Below are positions 6,778 to 10,603 of a stretch of 10,603 nt of DNA, piece by piece. Every line of letters starts with the position of its first letter. Position 1 is the first letter of the stretch. Position numbers and translations under genes: made by a program. The notes under the pieces are model-generated. The model was given only the letters and a program-made list of their open reading frames with translations, was not told the origin of the DNA and did no database searches. The stretch is from Gemmatimonadota bacterium (lineage in GTDB: Bacteria > Gemmatimonadota > Gemmatimonadetes > Palauibacterales > Palauibacteraceae), in contig JAMJQV010000279.1 of assembly GCA_023554435.1 (NCBI GenBank), positions 1 to 10,603 on the forward strand. The letters run 5' to 3'.

Positions 6778-7794
6778 TCAGTCTCCCACCTTCCAGGTTC
6801 GGCCGCCGTACAGCAGGTCCGCCAGGCCCCGGCCCTCGGACTCCGGCTCGACCTGCGCCAGCACCTGCTGGTCGAACGTGGCGGCCGGGTCCCGATACAG
6901 CACGCCGAGCGCCATCGGAAACTCGGGCGGTTCAAGACCCGCCAGCATCGTCGCCACCGTGCGATTCGTTTCGTCGTGAACGAGCACGTCCTCGCTCCTG
7001 ACACCGTTCTCGCCTGGCCGGACCACCTCCAGCGTCCAGGTGGCCGGATCCAGCCGCAGGCCCCGGTCCCGCTCGGCGCCGAACAGCAGCGGCTTCCCGT
7101 CCTCCACCAGCAACTGGTTTTCCTTCGCCACCGCTTTGTCGGTGAAATCCGCGAACGTGGCGTCGTTGAACACGATGCAATTCTGGAAAATCTCGACGAA
7201 CGAAGTCCCGGCGTTGGCATGCGCCTGCTTCAGCACTTCCACCAGGTGGGCCTGGTTGATGTCCACCGAGCGCGCCACGAATCTCGCTCCGACGCCGAGA
7301 GCCATGGTGGCCGGGCTTATCGGATTGGCCACCGAGCCACGCGGCGTGGTGGGAGACAGTGTGCCCCGCTTGGAGGTGGGCGAGACCTGGCCCTTGGTCA
7401 GACCGTAGATCTCGTTGTTGAACAGGATAATGTTGAGATCAATGTTGCGCCGCAGGGCATGGACCAGGTGGTTTCCGCCGATGCTCAGCCCGTCTCCATC
7501 CCCCGTAATCACCCACACGTCGAGGTCGGGATTGGCCAGCTTGGTACCCGTCGCCACGGCCGGAGCCCGACCGTGAATCGTGTGAAATCCGTACGTGGCC
7601 ATGTAGTACGGAAACCGCGACGAACACCCGATCCCCGAGATGAACACACTGTTCTCTCGCGGCACCTCGAGCTCGGACAGGGTCTTCTGGATCGCCTTGA
7701 GGATGGCGTAGTCGCCACACCCCGGGCACCAGCGGACCTCCTGGTCGGAGGCAAAGTCCTTCGGCTTGAGCTGGGGCAATACGCTGTGGCTCAT
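6778..7794 (-). CDS. korB: 2-oxoacid:ferredoxin oxidoreductase beta subunit (probably 2-oxoglutarate)
   Basis: A 338-residue thiamine-diphosphate subunit. With the alpha subunit it converts a 2-oxoacid plus CoA to acyl-CoA and CO2, reducing ferredoxin; the reaction can run in reverse. The [4Fe-4S] ligands are visible: WCPGCG (Cys23, Cys26), GIGCSSRFP (Cys57) and Cys206 in FQNC. The thiamine-diphosphate/Mg motif is GDGDGLSIGGNH (98-109) to NNEIYGLTKGQVSPTS (126-141). The opening LPQLKPKDFASDQEVRWCPGCG and the GQVSPTS stretch are typical of KorB-type enzymes. The ATG overlaps the korA stop (ATGA, 4 bases), and a GAGAGG site lies 5 bases upstream. Length is normal (about 280-350). Preference for 2-oxoglutarate over pyruvate or branched-chain oxoacids is inferred from overall resemblance to aerobic KorAB pairs. 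Confidence 0.92.
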   Translation of the reverse strand: MSHSVLPQLKPKDFASDQEVRWCPGCGDYAILKAIQKTLSELEVPRENSVFISGIGCSSRFPYYMATYGFHTIHGRAPAVATGTKLANPDLDVWVITGDGDGLSIGGNHLVHALRRNIDLNIILFNNEIYGLTKGQVSPTSKRGTLSPTTPRGSVANPISPATMALGVGARFVARSVDINQAHLVEVLKQAHANAGTSFVEIFQNCIVFNDATFADFTDKAVAKENQLLVEDGKPLLFGAERDRGLRLDPATWTLEVVRPGENGVRSEDVLVHDETNRTVATMLAGLEPPEFPMALGVLYRDPAATFDQQVLAQVEPESEGRGLADLLYGGRTWKVGD

Positions 7795-9689
7795 GCGGTC
7801 CTCTCAGTCTCGAGCAGGCGGACGATCGTGGCTTCGATGTCGCTGATCCGGAAGGGGCGGCCCGCGACCCGGTTCAGTCCCTCGGCGGGAATCAGGTAGG
7901 TGCTCCTCAACATGGCCAGCAGTTGGCCTGCATTGAGCTCCGGGACCAGCACACGCTCGAAACGCCCCAGCAGGTCTCCCAGGTTCCGCGGGAACGGTGA
8001 CAGGTGGCGCAGGTGGATGTGTGACACGTCCATGCCTTTGGCGCGCGACCTTTCCACTGCCTTGAACAGGGACCCGTAGGTAGATCCCCACCCCACCACG
8101 GCCAGGGGCCCTTCTTCGGGCCCCAACTCCACGCTCTGCTCGGGGATGTCGGCGGCGATCCCCGCGATCTTCTGCGCCCTCAGGCGGGTCATCTCGTGGT
8201 GATTGTCGGGATCGTACGAGATGTTGCCGGTGGCCGAGTCACGCTCGATACCCCCGATCCGGTGTTCGAGTCCTGGAGTCCCGGGAACGGCCCACGGGCG
8301 GGCCAGGGTGGAGCCATCTCGGGTGTAGGGCTGGAATCCGTCCGGGTCCCGTCTCATCTCCACCGGGTAATCGTCCAGCGTCGTGAGGTCCGGAATGAGC
8401 CACGGCTCGGCCGCGCTGGCCAGGTACGCGTCCGTGAGAATGAACACCGGCGTCATGTAGCGCGTCGCGAGTCTCACGGCTTCCCTGGCCACGTGGAAGC
8501 AGTCGGCTGGTGTGGCCGGCGCGATCACCGCCACGGGCGCGTCCGAGTTTCGCCCGTACACCGCCTGGAACAGGTCCCCCTGCTCGGTCTTCGTCGGGAG
8601 GCCCGTCGAGGGCCCACCACGCTGAGAGTTCACAATCACCAGGGGCAGCTCAGTGGCCACCGCGAGCCCTATCGCCTCCGTTTTCAGCGCGATCCCGGGG
8701 CCCGAACTCGAGGTCACCCCAAGGGACCCGGCGTACGAGGCCCCGATCGCGGCACACGCCGCGGCAATCTCGTCCTCGGCCTGGAAGGTGACGACCCCGA
8801 GTTCCTTCATGCGTGCCAGCAGGTGCAGTAGCGGCGACGCCGGTGTGATCGGGTACGAAGCGAATACCATCCGCGAGATACCGGACGACTTGAGACCCGA
8901 TACCAGGCCCCAGGCGAGGGCGTCGCTCCCGCTCACCGTCCGGTACAGACCGGGCTTCAGCTCCGCCCTGGACACGGTATAGCCGGGGATCTTGGTGGGC
9001 ATTTCGACCGTCTCACCGAACGCGTGACCGGCGCTGAGAGTGGCCACCGCTGCGTCAGCGGCGCTCTCCACCCCCTTGAACTTGGCGCGCAGCCAATCGA
9101 CCGTGGCCTGCTTGTCCCGGTCGAACATCCACAGAAGGAGCCCCAGCGCCCACATGTTCCGGCTGCGGAGCGCGTCCCGGGATGAAAGCCCCAGGTGCTC
9201 CACCGCATTCCTCGTCAGTTGTCCGATGTCGAGCTGAATGACCTGGTAGGGAGCCAGGGTGTCGTCCTCCAGGGGGCTCCCCTCGTATTCCGCCTTGGCG
9301 AGATTCCTGGCGGTGAACGACCCGGAATCGGCGACGACGGTGCCGCCGATGCGCAGGTCCCGCAGATTCACCTTCAGCGCCGCCGGATTGAGAGCGACGA
9401 GCACATCGAGCTCGTCTCCCGCCGTCTTCACATCGACCGCCCCGAAGTGGATCTGGAAAGACGAGACCCCGTACGTCGTGCCGGCTGGAGCCCGGATTTC
9501 GGCGGGATAGTCCGGGAATGTGGCCAGGTCGCTGCCGGCCAGGGCGTTCTCCATCGTGAACTGAGTCCCGGCAAGCTGCATCCCGTCGCCGGAGTCGCCG
9601 GCGAAGCGAACGACGACGCTGTCCCGCACCTCGCGCATCGCCGGACCGCCGGCCCCATTCGTCTTCGTCTTGGAGTGCTGATCGGTCAC
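7791..9689 (-). CDS. korA: 2-oxoacid:ferredoxin oxidoreductase alpha subunit, fused gamma-alpha type
   Basis: A 632-residue subunit in which the gamma domain (about 20-200, GDSGDGM at 31-37, then FPDYPAEIRAPAGTTYGVSSFQI) is fused ahead of the alpha domain. The alpha domain shows ASYPITPASP (277-286), the QAEDEIAA stretch (303-310) and PSTGLPTKTEQGDL (359-372), all typical of KorA; Thr282 and Glu305 lie in expected active-site stretches. There is no ferredoxin-like Fe-S domain, so electrons must leave through KorB to a separate ferredoxin that is not encoded nearby. The start is the GTG at 9689, preceded by AAAGG nine bases away. An ATG at 9638 is possible and would remove a 17-residue polar leader. 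Such two-subunit Kor enzymes are known from aerobic bacteria as well as CO2-fixing anaerobes, so the gene does not prove anaerobic life. Confidence 0.93.
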   Translation of the reverse strand: MTDQHSKTKTNGAGGPAMREVRDSVVVRFAGDSGDGMQLAGTQFTMENALAGSDLATFPDYPAEIRAPAGTTYGVSSFQIHFGAVDVKTAGDELDVLVALNPAALKVNLRDLRIGGTVVADSGSFTARNLAKAEYEGSPLEDDTLAPYQVIQLDIGQLTRNAVEHLGLSSRDALRSRNMWALGLLLWMFDRDKQATVDWLRAKFKGVESAADAAVATLSAGHAFGETVEMPTKIPGYTVSRAELKPGLYRTVSGSDALAWGLVSGLKSSGISRMVFASYPITPASPLLHLLARMKELGVVTFQAEDEIAAACAAIGASYAGSLGVTSSSGPGIALKTEAIGLAVATELPLVIVNSQRGGPSTGLPTKTEQGDLFQAVYGRNSDAPVAVIAPATPADCFHVAREAVRLATRYMTPVFILTDAYLASAAEPWLIPDLTTLDDYPVEMRRDPDGFQPYTRDGSTLARPWAVPGTPGLEHRIGGIERDSATGNISYDPDNHHEMTRLRAQKIAGIAADIPEQSVELGPEEGPLAVVGWGSTYGSLFKAVERSRAKGMDVSHIHLRHLSPFPRNLGDLLGRFERVLVPELNAGQLLAMLRSTYLIPAEGLNRVAGRPFRISDIEATIVRLLETERTA

Positions 9690-9699
9690 GCAACGTTGC
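9690..9699. promoter_or_regulatory. 10-bp perfect palindrome touching the korA start codon
   Basis: GCAACGTTGC is its own reverse complement and ends on the base next to the korA GTG. The putative AAAGG ribosome binding site (9699-9703, minus strand) abuts its other end. A DNA-binding regulator here would block the start of the gene; the palindrome may equally be chance. Confidence 0.35.
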
Positions 9700-9711
9700 C
9701 TTTAATAGCGA

Positions 9712-9734
9712 AACGCTCCGTCAGTTGGAGCGTT
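9712..9734 (-). other. 8-bp hairpin in the korA leader
   Basis: AACGCTCC (9712-9719) and GGAGCGTT (9727-9734) form a perfect stem with a 7-base loop. It ends 22 bases upstream of the korA start. On the minus-strand transcript it is followed by TTCGCTATTAAAGG, too weak a T run for a clear terminator. It could be a leader structure controlling korA, or the end of the upstream transcript. The loop is complementary to part of the hairpin at 9779-9805. Confidence 0.45.
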
Positions 9735-9762
9735 CCGTGACCATCGAACGTCGGACCCGACC

Positions 9763-9768
9763 ATTCTA
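9763..9768 (-). promoter_or_regulatory. Weak candidate -10 element for korAB
   Basis: TAGAAT on the minus strand matches the TATAAT consensus at five of six positions. No good -35 hexamer is found 16-18 bases upstream; TTTCGC is the nearest. If used, transcription would begin near 9756 and place the 9712-9734 hairpin in the korA leader. Confidence 0.2.
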
Positions 9769-9778
9769 TGGACCCGAA

Positions 9779-9805
9779 CTGACGCGCGAAACCGCGCCTT
9801 GTCAG
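9779..9805 (-). terminator. Hairpin after the membrane protein gene, terminator-like
   Basis: CTGAC (9779-9783) pairs with GTCAG (9801-9805), and GCGCG (9784-9788) pairs with CGCGC (9793-9797). The result is a 10-bp stem with a 3-base bulge and a 4-base loop. It begins 13 bases past the stop of the upstream membrane protein gene, the usual place for a terminator. It lacks a following T tract (TTCGGG), so it may act only weakly or protect the 3' end of the RNA. Confidence 0.4.
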
Positions 9806-9818
9806 GAATCGCTGGACT

Positions 9819-10603
9819 TCATGGCGCCGACCTTCGGCCCGAGCGCTCGTATAAAACCCAGTACACGCCGGACAGTCCGTACTTGGGATAGGATCGAACG
9901 AATTCGTACTCGCCGAGATCGGGAACGCTCATGATGTCCGGGGGCGAGAATCGGTCTTCAAGGCTGGCCAGAATGTAGAATTGCGGTGGATCTTCTCCGC
10001 GCGAGGACGACGGCCTGGCCCGCCGACATCCATAGGTCGAAGTCGAGTGGCAGTAGTACTCCAGCACACCTTCACCCGCGCTCGACGGCGAATAATGGTC
10101 CAGGGCCAGGACCGATCCGAGGTCGTGGCTGCCCGCTACGCTCACGGGCTCCGCGGTGGCTTCGGCCGCCATGTACTGTGTCACCTCCCGGTACATCCCC
10201 CGGCCTACCGATACGAAGCGCAGTGTCTGGGTGAGATTGATTGCCCCGACCATCACGAGCAGGCAGATCCCGAGCACCTTCCAACGCTCGGTGGCAATGG
10301 CCAGCGCGGCGGCATGACCAAGGAAGAGAAGCGAGAACAACAGGGCGGTCAGATAGTACCGCGGATACCCGTAGCCAGGCAGCGCGCCGCTTGCCAGCGA
10401 GAACGAGATGGCCGCTACGAGGAACACGGTCTCGTTCCGGCTCTCGTGGTACCGGCTGCGCACGCCGAACGCGATCGCGGCCCACGCACACACCGCCACC
10501 AGGAGCCCGACCGCACCCGGCGCGACCCCAGTCACAAGGCCCGCCGCACCGGCCAGCGACTCCAGCGGAGCAAGTCGCGCGAAGCCGCCTGCAGCGCTCA
10601 TGT
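9819..10603 (-). CDS. Polytopic membrane protein, C-terminal part (possibly GT-C glycosyltransferase)
   Basis: An open frame of about 260 codons that continues past the right edge. The ATG at 10601 is at the very end and is probably internal. About four hydrophobic segments (roughly 20-46, 58-75, 84-104, 108-124) include GYGYPRYYLTALLFSLLFL. A soluble C-terminal domain of about 130 residues follows, with Cys184 and Cys192 close enough for a disulfide, and ends GLSGVYWVLYERSGRRSAP. Several membrane helices, an aromatic PRYYL stretch and a terminal extracytoplasmic domain resemble lipid-linked sugar transferases of the GT-C/PMT fold. No catalytic Asp region is present in the window to confirm this. 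It could be another uncharacterised envelope protein. Confidence 0.55.
   Translation of the reverse strand, partial: MSAAGGFARLAPLESLAGAAGLVTGVAPGAVGLLVAVCAWAAIAFGVRSRYHESRNETVFLVAAISFSLASGALPGYGYPRYYLTALLFSLLFLGHAAALAIATERWKVLGICLLVMVGAINLTQTLRFVSVGRGMYREVTQYMAAEATAEPVSVAGSHDLGSVLALDHYSPSSAGEGVLEYYCHSTSTYGCRRARPSSSRGEDPPQFYILASLEDRFSPPDIMSVPDLGEYEFVRSYPKYGLSGVYWVLYERSGRRSAP

Noticed and set aside
6976..7899. Plus-strand 307-codon frame opposite korB
   Set aside because: It is antisense to korB, whose Fe-S and thiamine-diphosphate motifs are intact. There is no domain and no ribosome binding site of note.
1..10603. CRISPR arrays, tRNA/rRNA genes, insertion sequences, prophage or defence genes
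   Set aside because: No spaced repeats, tRNA-like cloverleaf sequence, transposase or phage motifs were seen on either strand; composition is even along the window.

Overview
This is a 10.6 kb stretch of GC-rich bacterial chromosome. It is densely packed with housekeeping and envelope genes and shows no sign of mobile DNA. The organism is very probably a diderm (Gram-negative-type) bacterium, because a lipid-transport operon of the Mla/Pqi type ends in a lipoprotein with a clear lipobox. The phylum cannot be read from the sequence. Gene content and base composition would fit Gemmatimonadota or another GC-rich environmental lineage, but that is only a guess.

Left region (1-5194, minus strand). 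At the edge is the N-terminal third of a type I-beta DAHP synthase, the first step of the shikimate pathway. It begins directly at its catalytic barrel. Upstream of it on the same strand lies a tightly coupled five-gene run, in transcription order: an AI-2E/PerM-family membrane protein, a STAS-MlaE permease, an MlaF-type ATPase, an MlaD/PqiB-type MCE protein and a PqiC-type lipoprotein. Four of its genes overlap or nearly overlap the next one (1-8 bases of overlap, or a 4-base gap). MlaE, MlaF, MCE protein and lipoprotein should form an ABC machine moving lipid between the inner and outer membranes. The AI-2E/PerM member is an unusual-looking partner whose role is open.

Middle (5195-6768). 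A 197-base divergent spacer carries a tandem 7-base repeat that is also a 6-bp dyad. It is followed on the plus strand by a sodium-coupled NSS-family transporter with an unusually strong ribosome binding site.

Right region (6778-10603, minus strand). korA and korB encode the two subunits of a 2-oxoacid:ferredoxin oxidoreductase (probably 2-oxoglutarate). They overlap by 4 bases and converge on the NSS gene with only 9 bases between stops. Upstream of korA, a 129-base spacer holds two hairpins that share complementary sequence, plus a 10-bp palindrome touching the korA start codon. At the edge is the C-terminal part of a polytopic membrane protein, possibly a GT-C type glycosyltransferase.

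I found no tRNA, rRNA, CRISPR array, insertion sequence, prophage or defence genes. No clearly undescribed system is evident. The items most worth checking are the PerM-Mla operon, the korA leader structure and the gate-residue change in the NSS transporter.
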